Positions 45,101-53,623 of a DNA stretch of 64,000 nt are shown piece by piece (the first letter of the stretch is position 1; every line of letters starts with the position of its first letter). The position numbers and the translations under genes are program-made. The DNA is from CAWJKP01 sp963843465 (GTDB lineage Bacteria; Planctomycetota; Planctomycetia; Pirellulales; Thermoguttaceae), in contig CAWJKP010000009.1 in the NCBI GenBank assembly GCA_963843465.1, forward strand, positions 186,001 through 250,000. The letters run 5' to 3'. Under the pieces are notes generated by a model. That model did not search any database, was not told the DNA's origin, and saw nothing but the letters and a program-made list of their open reading frames with translations.

Positions 45101-47790
45101 ACCAGATCTACCTCTACCAGATCGGCACCGGCATCACCACCGAGGTCAGCAGCGACGCGGTCGACAACGTCGATCCGCGCATCTCGGGCAACAACATCGT
45201 CTGGACCAAGGATTGCACGATCTTGAGTGCCGCGCTGGGTATAACCACCGCTGCAACGTCGCAGATCTACGACTACAACATCGGCACCGGGGGCACCACC
45301 CAGATCTCCGACGGCCTGGCGGCGGCCGAACACGCGCAGATCTCCGGCAACCTGGTGGTGTGGCACGAGATGGTCGCCGGCAGTCCCGAGGAATGGAACG
45401 TCTACTGCTTCAACCTCAACACCCCGGCGACGGCGGCGGTAGACGTCACCAACAGCCAGAGCTTCGACTGGTATCCGCTGGTTTCGTCGACGGGCATGGT
45501 GGCCTGGGGATCCAACCTCGGCACGGAATACGACATCTACACCGTCAACCAGCCGACCGCGGGGAGCGTCAAGACCACGATCAGCGTGATGGTCTTCGGC
45601 AACACGCGGATCGAGCCGGACGAGGTGTTCTTCGTCACCGCCAAGGTCCCCGCCAATGAGCCGCTGGTGCTCGCCCGCCCGATGGCCACGGTCACGATCC
45701 TCAACGTCAACGGCAACCTGGACTACGGCTCGGCGCCGGTGCCCTATCCGACGTCGCTGGCCGACAACGGCGCCAGGCACCTGGTCGTCGCCGGCGAATA
45801 CCTGGGCACGAGCGAGGCCAGCGACAACGGCGTGGTCTTCAACAGCGAGATCATCCCCGGGTCGATGGCCAGCGTCACCGTCACCGCGTCGGTGGCCGGC
45901 AAGCTCGACGCCTGGATCGACTTCAACGACAACGGGACCTGGAACGATCCCGGCGAGGAGATCTTCACGGACGTTCCGCTGGCGGCGGGGGCCAACACGC
46001 TGACCTTCGCCGTGCCCGCCGGCGCCCTGGGCGGCCCGACCTGGGCCCGCTTCCGCTACAGCCTGGCGGGCGGTCTGGCGCCGACAGGCATGGCCCTGGA
46101 CGGCGAGGTGGAAGACTGCCAGGTCCAGATCGCCTCGCCGCCGCTGGACCCCGCCGTTGGGCCCGCTTCGGTGGTCCGGCGCGGCGGCACCGTGACGGTA
46201 ACCGGCGCCAGCGGTAACAACGTCTTCACCTTCACGGCCGGCGCCCAAGGCGGCACCAGCGAAGTCGTCAACTTCGACGGCACCATCTACAGCTATCCCG
46301 CCGGCACCATCAGCGAAGTGATCTTCCTCGGCGGCGGGCAGGACTCGGCGTTCCTCAACGGCTCGGGGGGGAACACGACGGTTTCCCTGCAGCCGGCGTC
46401 CGCGGGCATCGCCTCGACGTTGACCGACATTCTCAACGGCGTCGAGGTCACGGCCCTGGTGTACGGCACCCAGTACGTCCTGGCCACCAACGGCGGCGGC
46501 AACAACACGGCACTACTGTCCGACTCCTCCGGCACCGGCGTGGCCACGCTGAAACCCGACGACGCCACCTTGACCGGCCCGGGGTTCTCGCTGGAGGCCC
46601 GCGGCTTCCCCACGGTGCATGCCTATGCGACCAAGAGCGGCAACGTCGCCAAGTTCAGCGACCTGCCCAACGACGTGAGCACGCTGGTGGCCACGAGCCA
46701 GTCGGCCCAGTTGACCTCCAAGGTCGGCACGACGACGATCAGCAACTACGCCCAGGGCTTCACGTCCTGCTACGCCACCGCTTCCAACACCGCGGACCAG
46801 GCCCAACTCACCGACTCCCAAGGCCAATCCGCGCTGACGGCCAGCGGCAAGACGAGCACGCTCTACGCCGACAACGGCAGCTACCTCATCCAGGTCAACG
46901 GTTTCGGGTCCGTCCAGGTCTTCGGCAAAGTCGGCGGCGGCGACAAGGCCACGATGTCCGACGCGGCGGGCAGCGCCACGGGCACGTTCACCGCCACGCC
47001 GAACGCGGCGAGCTTCACCGGGCCGGGATTCTCCAATACGGCCAGCAACTTCTCCTCCGTGGTCGCCCTGGCAAAATCCGCCGCCGACACGGCTACCCTC
47101 AGCGACGCGGCCAACAACAACACGCTGGTCGATAAGCCGCTGGACGTTCTTTTCTTCGGCGTCGGGTTCAGCCTCGAGGCGAAGCAGTTCACGACCACCA
47201 CCGTCAACAGCCTCAGCGCCGGCATCGACACGGCCTTGCTCTCCGACCTGGCAGGGGTCGCCAACACCCTGGTCGCCTACCCGAACCAGGTCACATTCTC
47301 GGCCAACAACCCCGGCGGCACCCGGGCCTACTCCAATACCGTCAACTACTTCAGCCAGGCCATCGCCTACGCGACTGCCGGCAACGGCGACACGGCCAAG
47401 TTCTTCGACGGCGTCAACCCGGCGATCTTCGACAGCGGCTGGAGCTCGTCGGTCGGCGGCAACCTCTCGACGATGACCGGCAAAAACTCCAAGGGCCGCG
47501 CCTATGACAACCAGGCCAAGTTGTTCCAGCACATCCAGTTCAACCCCACGGCCCCCGCCAGCCGGCCCGTGGACCAGATTTTCCTCACCGATTCGCCGGG
47601 GAGTGATTCGCTGGTGGCCGGCGCGGACAGCGTCAAGCTCTCCTCGGTCCGGGCCGGCTATCTCTTCGACATTCTGATCGGGAACATTGCCGGTGACACG
47701 GTGACCGCAGCCGATATCGCCAGCAGCACCGACACCAAGAGCGTGGCGGCCCGCAAGGACTACGTACTGAAGCTGACCGGCGTCTGGTAG
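42139..47790 (+). CDS. Giant LEPR-motif sedolisin-like (S53) protease
   Basis: 1883 residues in the open frame. The LEPR-type motif IETLEARTLLS lies near 40-50, then a sedolisin domain (about 65-475). E176 and D180 (VEESLDIEWAHAMAP), D270 (AAGDSG) and S391 (GGTSLACP) match the catalytic set of S53, and a GIGYDLASGIGSP tail gives the calcium site. No pro-domain is seen. Then come Ig-like and BIG2-like domains (about 575-665), a propeller-like run of VVWQ/NIVWT repeats (768-1140), a GEVED domain (about 1250-1330; AWIDFNDNGTWNDPGEEIF) and a long repetitive C-terminus. The start is unsure: the only strong ribosome site (GAGGAGG) precedes the ATG at 42123, which lies in another frame, so a one-base error before 42260 may hide the true N-terminus. 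Predicted: a surface or secreted acid-type endopeptidase. Confidence 0.85.
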   Translation: MVWRWGNRLRGSAPGFVVGSRRRCAKGTVAVPFAHHRAVIETLEARTLLSLSVPAGWHATPPWQRPLGITPEQTAAPTGMTPNEIRGAYGLGSYTGGVLSNGISFGGGIQGDGTGQTIAIVDAYDDPTALNDLNAFSTQFQLPLLGGAGNPTFQKLGDTGFAPPVATDPTGGWEVEESLDIEWAHAMAPMANLILYESPDAGNGLFTAVQTAADKAGVVAVSMSWGGSEFSGEQAFDSVFTTPASHLGGSATLGGADLLGGVTFLNAAGDSGAYAGGTNIVTPNYPATSPNVVTVGGTTLTVFGADPTYTWGGETAWGNGDLSGEFGGGGGGISLYEKQPAYQNGVVNAFSITNRTYPDVCADADPNSGVSYYDTFNNGVLTPWDVVGGTSLACPLWAGIISVADQGRAVAGKGSLDGPSQTLPDLYNLYRASYSSNFHDITSGNNGFAAGIGYDLASGIGSPVGNVLVPTCAGGPSIETAAAANPNPVTGTTIPLNGTDLSVQGIEGGLETGLTYTWAATTIPGGATPPTFSVNGTLGANDTVATFSAAGSYVLTVTITDQNGLTGSSSVTVAVDQTVTSIAVSPNPVTVNVGATQQFQVVAFDQFGNAFTTEPTPKTVTWTTNVGTISAAGLLTAQASPGSGTVTASNVTFAGTSGTFTATSAVTITAPQVSLLDATVAEVSSGTTTVEVPVEVSGLVGTYVAGLTINYKTSDNSPQPGAATGTADPPTTPPTAANYWSVTNGTLTIPGGELTAAQPNWTPLELTADVGSQYEYAVWQNNVVWQGSSGQILFNNGTITEQLSPLGSNSQFPAINGAASPQHPYVVWSQAVGGYQQIFVCQIGAGAGGANVTTQLTNDFWSDNNPQIFGTSATWSGNTPMGQEIFYDANIASADPASVTSTVSPGGVNSYYPQISGTTGAAADTYVVWYGSNINQQDVYLYDANANQTTAITEDNLANQGRTLTESDQGVQINGGNVVWQGCNGSSYQIYLYQIGTGITTEVSSDAVDNVDPRISGNNIVWTKDCTILSAALGITTAATSQIYDYNIGTGGTTQISDGLAAAEHAQISGNLVVWHEMVAGSPEEWNVYCFNLNTPATAAVDVTNSQSFDWYPLVSSTGMVAWGSNLGTEYDIYTVNQPTAGSVKTTISVMVFGNTRIEPDEVFFVTAKVPANEPLVLARPMATVTILNVNGNLDYGSAPVPYPTSLADNGARHLVVAGEYLGTSEASDNGVVFNSEIIPGSMASVTVTASVAGKLDAWIDFNDNGTWNDPGEEIFTDVPLAAGANTLTFAVPAGALGGPTWARFRYSLAGGLAPTGMALDGEVEDCQVQIASPPLDPAVGPASVVRRGGTVTVTGASGNNVFTFTAGAQGGTSEVVNFDGTIYSYPAGTISEVIFLGGGQDSAFLNGSGGNTTVSLQPASAGIASTLTDILNGVEVTALVYGTQYVLATNGGGNNTALLSDSSGTGVATLKPDDATLTGPGFSLEARGFPTVHAYATKSGNVAKFSDLPNDVSTLVATSQSAQLTSKVGTTTISNYAQGFTSCYATASNTADQAQLTDSQGQSALTASGKTSTLYADNGSYLIQVNGFGSVQVFGKVGGGDKATMSDAAGSATGTFTATPNAASFTGPGFSNTASNFSSVVALAKSAADTATLSDAANNNTLVDKPLDVLFFGVGFSLEAKQFTTTTVNSLSAGIDTALLSDLAGVANTLVAYPNQVTFSANNPGGTRAYSNTVNYFSQAIAYATAGNGDTAKFFDGVNPAIFDSGWSSSVGGNLSTMTGKNSKGRAYDNQAKLFQHIQFNPTAPASRPVDQIFLTDSPGSDSLVAGADSVKLSSVRAGYLFDILIGNIAGDTVTAADIASSTDTKSVAARKDYVLKLTGVW

Positions 47791-48331
47791 TCCTGCCGGG
47801 AGAAGGTTGGGGTGTGGGGACGCCACACGAACCCGCAACGACGCGATTCTTGCCCCATCGGTCTCCGGGAGATGGGACATGGTGGGTTACCCCCCATTGC
47901 GAGGAGCAATCCTCGCTTCGGCCGTCCCCTTATACTGCACGCGGGCGAGACTAATAGTAACCCGAAGCGTTAGCGAGGGACGTAACCTGTTACCTCGCTT
48001 ACGCTTCGGGTTACTATGCCCGCGGCGGAAACGTCTCATTTTCGTCCGCGTGCAGTATAGCTGTGAGGTGAGCACGACGCTTCCAGCAAACTCCGTATAA
48101 TTAGTACCTGTTGCAGAAGGTCCTGTGTCGCCTTTCGCTCCGCGAAAGTAGCGGTCAAGCCACGCCACTTTCGCGGAGCGAAAGGCGACGATCCAGCCAC
48201 GCTGCTCTTTCCGCAACAGAAACTAATTAGTTTCTGTTGCGGAAAGGTTACTCGGCAGCGTTCCCTTTCGCGACGGTCTGCAAAGTATGCTTGTCATGGC
48301 GGGCTTCGACGGGCGCAAGGAGTTGTCGATT
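47791..48331. repeat. Gene-free gap with family D and long family A elements
   Basis: 47932-48060 is a nested hairpin: outer arms TATACTGCACGCGG / CCGCGTGCAGTATA and inner family D arms GTAACCCGAAGCGTTAGCGA / inverse. 48101-48230 is the long family A element, in reverse orientation to 10278-10400. No gene is supported. Confidence 0.85.
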
Positions 48332-49830
48332 GTGAAGATCCTGGTGGCCACAAGTGAAGCGGTTCCCTTCGCCAAAACGGGGGGGTTGGCGGACGTTTGC
48401 GGCGCGCTACCGTTGGCCCTGGCGGGGCTCGGGCACCAACCCGCGGTGATCTTGCCCGCCTACCGCCAGGCGAAGTATTGCGGAACGCCGCTGCGGCCGC
48501 TGGGCATCGAGTTCATCGTCCCCATCGGCAGCAAAACGGTCGCCGGACGTTTATTGGAAAGCCGTCTGCCCAATAGCGACGTGCCGGTCTACCTCGTGCA
48601 GCAGGACCAGTATTTCGACCGTGACGAGCTTTACGCCTTGGGACGCGAAGACTACAAGGACAATTGCGAGCGGTTCGTTTTCTTCTGCCGCGCCGTGATG
48701 GAGGCCATCCGGCTTCTGGACCTGAAGGTCGACGTGCTGCACGCCAACGACTGGCAGACGGGTCTGCTGCCGGCCTACCTCAAGATCGAGTACCGCAGCC
48801 TGCCTCGCTACCGCGAGATCGCCAGCCTGTTCACCATCCACAACATGGCCTTCCAGGGCAAGTTCTGGCACTGGGACATGCTCTTGACCGGGCTGGATTG
48901 GAAACACTTCAACTGGCACGAGATGGAGTTCTACGGTCAACTCAACCTGCTGAAGACGGGCCTGGTCTTCGCCGACTCGATCAACACCGTCAGCCCGCGC
49001 TACGCCCAGGAGATCCAGACCCCGGCTTTCGGCTGCGGGCTGGAGGGCGTGTTGCAGTACCGGCGGAGCGTGCTCTCGGGAATCCTCAACGGGATCGACG
49101 AGAAGGAGTGGAACCCGGCCACCGATGCCTTCCTGCCGGTGAACTATTCGGCCGAGACGGTCGAGCAGGGGAAGCCGGCCGCCAAAGAGGCCCTGCAAAA
49201 GGACCTGGGCCTGCCTCCCCGGGCGGGCGTGCCGCTGATCGGCATGGTCGGCCGGCTGTCGGAGCAGAAGGGCGTGGACATGGTGGCCGAGGTGATCCCG
49301 GAGTGGATGGAGCGGTCCGACGTGCAGTGGGTGATCCTCGGCAAAGGCGATCCCAAGTACCACCGCATCTTCGAGCGTTTTTCCCGGCTGTACCCCGAGC
49401 GGGTGGCCGTGCGGCTGGAGTTCTCCGACGTCCTGGCCCATCGCATCGAGGCCGGGGCGGACCTGTTCCTCATGCCCAGCCGTTTCGAGCCCTGCGGGCT
49501 GAACCAGATGTACAGCTTGAAGTACGGCACGGTGCCGGTGGTCCGCGAGACGGGCGGGCTGGCCGATACGATCGTCGACGCTACGCCGGCCAACCTGGCC
49601 GCCGGCACGGCCAACGGCTTCAGCTTCCGTGAGGACAACGTACAGGCGCTGGGCGAGACTCTGCGCCGCGCTACGATGCCTGCCATCGACCCGAGGTCTC
49701 CAGGCAACTGATCGCCACGGGCATGAAGCAGGACTGGTCCTGGACCCGCAGCGCGGTCCAGTACGCCAGTCTCTACCAGCAGACGATCCAACGGATGAAG
49801 CAGGCCGGCGGGGGGGACGGAGCAGTGTAG
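48332..49830 (+). CDS. glgA: Glycogen (starch) synthase, GT5 (one-base frameshift near C-terminus)
   Basis: The locus encodes GlgA, about 499 residues. The GTG at 48332 gives the usual start VKILVATSEAVPFAKTGGLADV, with AAGGAG 9 bases upstream; KTGG binds ADP-glucose. Further GT5 marks are HANDWQTGLLPAYLK, LNGIDEKEWNPATD, GMVGRLSEQKGVDM and MPSRFEPCGLNQMYSLKYGTVPVVRETGGL. The open frame ends early at 49711. Restoring one base at about 49670 recovers the family C-terminus (QDWSWTRSAVQYASLYQ) and the stop at 49828-49830. It elongates alpha-1,4-glucan from ADP-glucose in the cytoplasm. It heads a co-directional cluster with two GH57 enzymes and a GalT-like enzyme. The stop codon lies inside a family H half repeat. 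Confidence 0.92.
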
Positions 49831-49866
49831 GGAACGCGCTGCGTGGCGTTCCGGGTTCAGCCAGCC

Positions 49867-49964
49867 GTAGGGTGGGACCAGGCCGCCGTGGCGGCCGCCG
49901 GCCCACCGAGTGTCGGTAGAACTGGTGGGCCGGCGCTCGCTTCGCGAGCTTGTCCCACCCTACT
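49867..49964. repeat. Family E element ahead of the first GH57 gene
   Basis: 98-bp element with outer arms GTAGGGTGGGAC / GTCCCACCCTAC and inner arms GCCGGCCCACC / GGTGGGCCGGC. It ends 34 bases before the GH57 start codon. Confidence 0.9.
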
Positions 49965-49998
49965 CGTCGTCAACGAATCGAGGAAGCTAAGGAGAGCC

Positions 49999-52198
49999 AT
50001 GCACGACGTCGCGTTGGCATTTTTCTGGCATCAACACCAGCCTTATTATCCGGACGACGTCAGCCAGGACACGCCCATGCCCTGGGTCCGCCTCCACGGA
50101 GTCAAGGACTACTGGGGCATGGCCAAGCTGCTGGAGGAAGTCCCCGAGCTGCACTCGACGATCAACCTGGTGCCCAGCCTGCTGGTGCAGCTCTTGGCGT
50201 ATACCGAGTCGGGCCACGAGGACGCGCACCTGCGGGTCTCCCGGCTCCCGGCCGACGGCCTGGGCGCAGCGCGACGTCCACTACCTCCTGGACAACTTCT
50301 TCATGGTGAACCCGGATCAAATGATCCGGCCTTTTGCCCGCTACCACGAGCTCTACCAGAAGCGGGGATTCCACGTCGATTCGAGCGAGCGGGCCCGGCG
50401 GAGGTTCAGCAAGAAGGACCTTCTCGATCTGCAATGCTGGTCGAACCTGGTCTGGTTCCACCCGCTGGCCTTCGAGAGCGATGCCGAGCTGGCCGAGTTC
50501 CGCAAAAAGGGCCGTCACTACACGGAGAAGGAGAAGCTCTGGCTGTTGGAGCGGCAGATGGAGTATCTCCGCCAGGTCGTGCCGTTGCACGCGAAGCTCG
50601 AGCAGCGGGGCCAGATCGAGCTGACGACGACGCCCTTTTACCATCCGATTCTGCCCTTGCTGTGGGACAAGCGGCTGGCCCGCCGGGCGATGCCCGACGT
50701 CAAACTGCCCAAGCATCCTCGACCGCTATCCCGGAGGACGTCCAGGAGCAGGTGCGTCTTGCCGTCGAGTACCACGAGCGGCTGTTCGGCCAGAAACCGC
50801 GGGGCATGTGGCCCGCCGAAGGCTCGGTCTGCCAGGGCGTGATCCCCGCCATCGCCGACGCCGGCATCCAGTGGATCGCCACCGACGAAGAGATCCTCTC
50901 CTGCTCCACCGACGGCTGGATCTCGCGCGACGGCAACGGCTACCTCCGCAACCCGGAAATGCTCTACCGCCCCTGGCGCGTGGAAGAGAGCGGCCGGCAG
51001 TTGCAGATCCTCTTCCGCGACCACGCCATGAGCGACCAGATCGGCTTCCACTACCAACGCTACGCCGCCGAGGAGGCCGTCAACGACTTCCTCGGCAAGC
51101 TCGAGGCCATGGGCCTGGCCACCGGCGCCAACGCCGGCCACCGCCCCACCCTGGTGAGCATCATCCTCGACGGCGAGAACTGCTGGGAGTATTACCCCAA
51201 CAGCGGCGTCGACTTCCTGCGGTCGCTCTATCGCCGCATCCTCCGGCATCCCAAGATCAAGCCCGTGCGGGTCTGCGATTATCTCCAGCAGCACCCGGCG
51301 ACCGACAAGCTCGGGCAGCTTTTCCCCGGAAGCTGGATCCAGCACAACTTCGGCATCTGGATCGGCCACCCGGAGTGCAACCGCGCCTGGGACCTCCTGC
51401 ACCAGACGCGGCAGCACCTGGCCCAGGCCGCCGCCGCGAAAGCCCACACCGCCGAGCAGCTCCAGCAGGCCTGGAAGGAGATGCTCATCGCCGAAGGCAG
51501 CGACTGGTTCTGGTGGTTCGGCGATTCCCACAGCTCCGCCCAGGACGATCTGTTCGATCAACTCTTCCGCAAACACCTTCAGAACGTCTATGCCTCGCTC
51601 GGCGAGGCGCCGCCGTCCGAGCTGGCCAAGCCCATCAGCCAGGGCAACCGCCAGGGGCTGCACAGCTTGCCCACGGGCATCCTCAAGGTGAAGGTGGACG
51701 GGCGGAGGACCTACTTCGAGTGGATCAACGCCGGCCACTACGCCTGCGGCGGCTCCCGCGGAACCATGAGCATGACCCAGGAGGGACTGCTTTCGGATCT
51801 CTATTTCGGCTTCGGCACGGACCGGCTGGTGATTCGGCTGGACGCCCGCGGCGGCGCCTTCCGCGAGCGGCTGGGGGAAGTCGAGAAGCTGCGGGTGATT
51901 TTTTCCCAGCCGCGGGGCTTCGAGCTGTCGGTCGACCGGCCGGGGCAGCGGGAACTCTCCGTCGAACTCTGCCACGACGGCGTGCCGGTGGCCGAGTCGG
52001 GGGTCGAGGCGGCCTCGGACCTGATCTTCGAGCTAGGCATTCCCTGCCGCAGCCTGGCCGTAGCCACCGACGACCCGATCCAGTTCTTTCTCGAGCTAGC
52101 TGCGCGGCGGCCAATCGATCGAGCGGGTGCCGCCCGAAGGCGCGATCGAAATCGCCGTTCCCTCCCCCGACTACGAGCTGATCATGTGGCAAGCATAA
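49999..52198 (+). CDS. GH57 alpha-amylase-like enzyme (several frameshifts)
   Basis: The locus encodes one GH57 enzyme of about 733 residues split over three frames. The N-terminus (ALAFFWHQHQPYYPDD, MPWVRLHGVKDYWGM) starts at the ATG 49999 with AAGGAGAG upstream. The frame shifts at about 50260 (resumes WAQRDVHYLLDNFFMVN), again at 50717-50737 (two small changes restore LDRYPEDVQEQV), and at about 52098, after which the true C-terminus reads RGGQSIERVPPEGAIEIAV and ends at 52196-52198. The nucleophile Glu lies in GMWPAEGSV and the catalytic Asp in SIILDGENCWEYYP. It acts on alpha-glucans such as glycogen or maltodextrin. Three or more indels in one conserved gene point to poor sequence here or to real decay; both catalytic motifs remain. 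Confidence 0.85.
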
Positions 52199-52397
52199 AA
52201 CGACATGGCTGGAAAGAGAAGGCAAGGAATCACGAAAACCCGAAAGGACGAAAACCCGAAAAGACATAAGGCTCACGTGAAGGTGCGAAGGTGCAAAGCA
52301 GACAATGTTGCTATGCTCTCGCATTCTGGATATTGTCTCCTTTCGCGTTTTCTTCCTTTCGGGCTTTCGTGATTGTTTTCCTTGATGCGAGTCCTTC

Positions 52398-53438
52398 ATG
52401 CCTGATCTTCGCAAAGACCCGATCGTCGGACGCTGGGTGATCGTGGCCAAGAGCCGCGCCAAGCGGCCGCACGACTTCGAATCGACGCCGCACGTCCGCC
52501 AGGGGCGCTTCTGCCCTTTCTGCGAAGGGAACGAGGACAAGACGCCCGGCGAAATCCTCGCCTATCGCAATGCCGGCTCGGTCCGCAACCGGCAGGGGTG
52601 GCGGGTGCGGGTGGTGCCCAACAAGTTCCCCGCGCTGGAGATCGAGGGGGATCTGAACAAGCGCGGCGAGGGCATCTACGACATGATGCGGGGCGTGGGC
52701 GCCCACGAGGTGATCATCGAGTCGCCCAAGCACCTGGTCAGCACCTCCCAACTGAGCGAAGAGGAGCTCCGCGAGGTGCTCTGGGTCTACCGCGACCGGC
52801 TGGTGGACTTGAAGAAGGACCGCCGCCTGGTCTACGGCATGATCTTCAAGAACGTGGGGGCCGCGGCCGGGGCCTCGCTGGAACATACCCACAGCCAGTT
52901 GATCGTCACGCCGATCGTGCCCATCAACGTCTGGGAGGAGATGAACGGCTCGCTGGAGTTCTGCAATTATCGCGGCCGTTGCGTCTACTGCGACATGATC
53001 CAGCAGGAGTTGGCAGGAGAGAAGCGGATCGTGGTGGACGGGCCGGGCTTTGTCGCCTTTTGCCCCTTTGCCAGCCGTTTCCCCTTCGAGACCTGGGTCC
53101 TGCCTAAAATCCACTCCAGCCATTACGAGCATATCCAGAAGAACGGCGTGGATGAGCTTTCCGGGGTGATCAGGCAGGTGATCGCCAAGATCGAAGCGGC
53201 CTTGGACCGGCCTGCCTACAACTACATCATCCATACGGCCCCCTTTGACACGCCGGAGTTGGCGCATTATCACTGGCATATAGAGATTATGCCGAGTTTG
53301 ACCAAGGCCGCCGGATTTGAGTGGGGTACCGGTTTTTACATCAATCCCGTGCCGCCGGAGGATGCGGCCGCCTTCCTCCGCGACGTGGAAGTCGAGTCGT
53401 TTGAGCCACAAGATATTTCGATCAAGGGAACTGGATAA
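52398..53438 (+). CDS. galT: GalT-like hexose-1-phosphate nucleotidylyltransferase
   Basis: A 346-residue HIT-superfamily transferase. It has the zinc knuckle CPFC (about 39-42), WRVRVVPNKFPAL, EVIIESPKHL and the active-site motif EHTHSQLIVTPIVP, where family members carry HPH/HTH with the nucleophilic second His, then CVYCDM and HYHWHIEIMPSL. It should exchange UDP/ADP-hexose and hexose-1-phosphate. Its place between GlgA/GH57 and GH57 genes, without galK or galE, suggests a link to ADP-glucose or alpha-glucan turnover rather than the Leloir pathway. This is inference from context. The gene is intact, unlike its three neighbours. No strong ribosome site precedes the ATG. Confidence 0.88.
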   Translation: MPDLRKDPIVGRWVIVAKSRAKRPHDFESTPHVRQGRFCPFCEGNEDKTPGEILAYRNAGSVRNRQGWRVRVVPNKFPALEIEGDLNKRGEGIYDMMRGVGAHEVIIESPKHLVSTSQLSEEELREVLWVYRDRLVDLKKDRRLVYGMIFKNVGAAAGASLEHTHSQLIVTPIVPINVWEEMNGSLEFCNYRGRCVYCDMIQQELAGEKRIVVDGPGFVAFCPFASRFPFETWVLPKIHSSHYEHIQKNGVDELSGVIRQVIAKIEAALDRPAYNYIIHTAPFDTPELAHYHWHIEIMPSLTKAAGFEWGTGFYINPVPPEDAAAFLRDVEVESFEPQDISIKGTG

Positions 53439-53484
53439 ACTGGGCCAGCGCTGCCGATGAATTAGTTGGCTCCGTAGGTTCCAC

Positions 53485-53582
53485 GTAGGGTGGGACAAGC
53501 TCGCCTCCGGCGGCGCCGGCCCACCGAAACCGCGAAGAACTGGTGGGCCGGCGCTCGCTCGGGCGAGCTTGTCCCACCCTAC
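53485..53582. repeat. Family E element ahead of the second GH57 gene
   Basis: 98-bp element with arms GTAGGGTGGGACAAG and CTTGTCCCACCCTAC, nearly the same as at 49867. It ends 41 bases before the ATG of the next gene. Confidence 0.9.
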
Positions 53583-53623
53583 ATTCTCCCGCACCGCCGA
53601 TCCCCAAGCACAAGCTAGTAACG

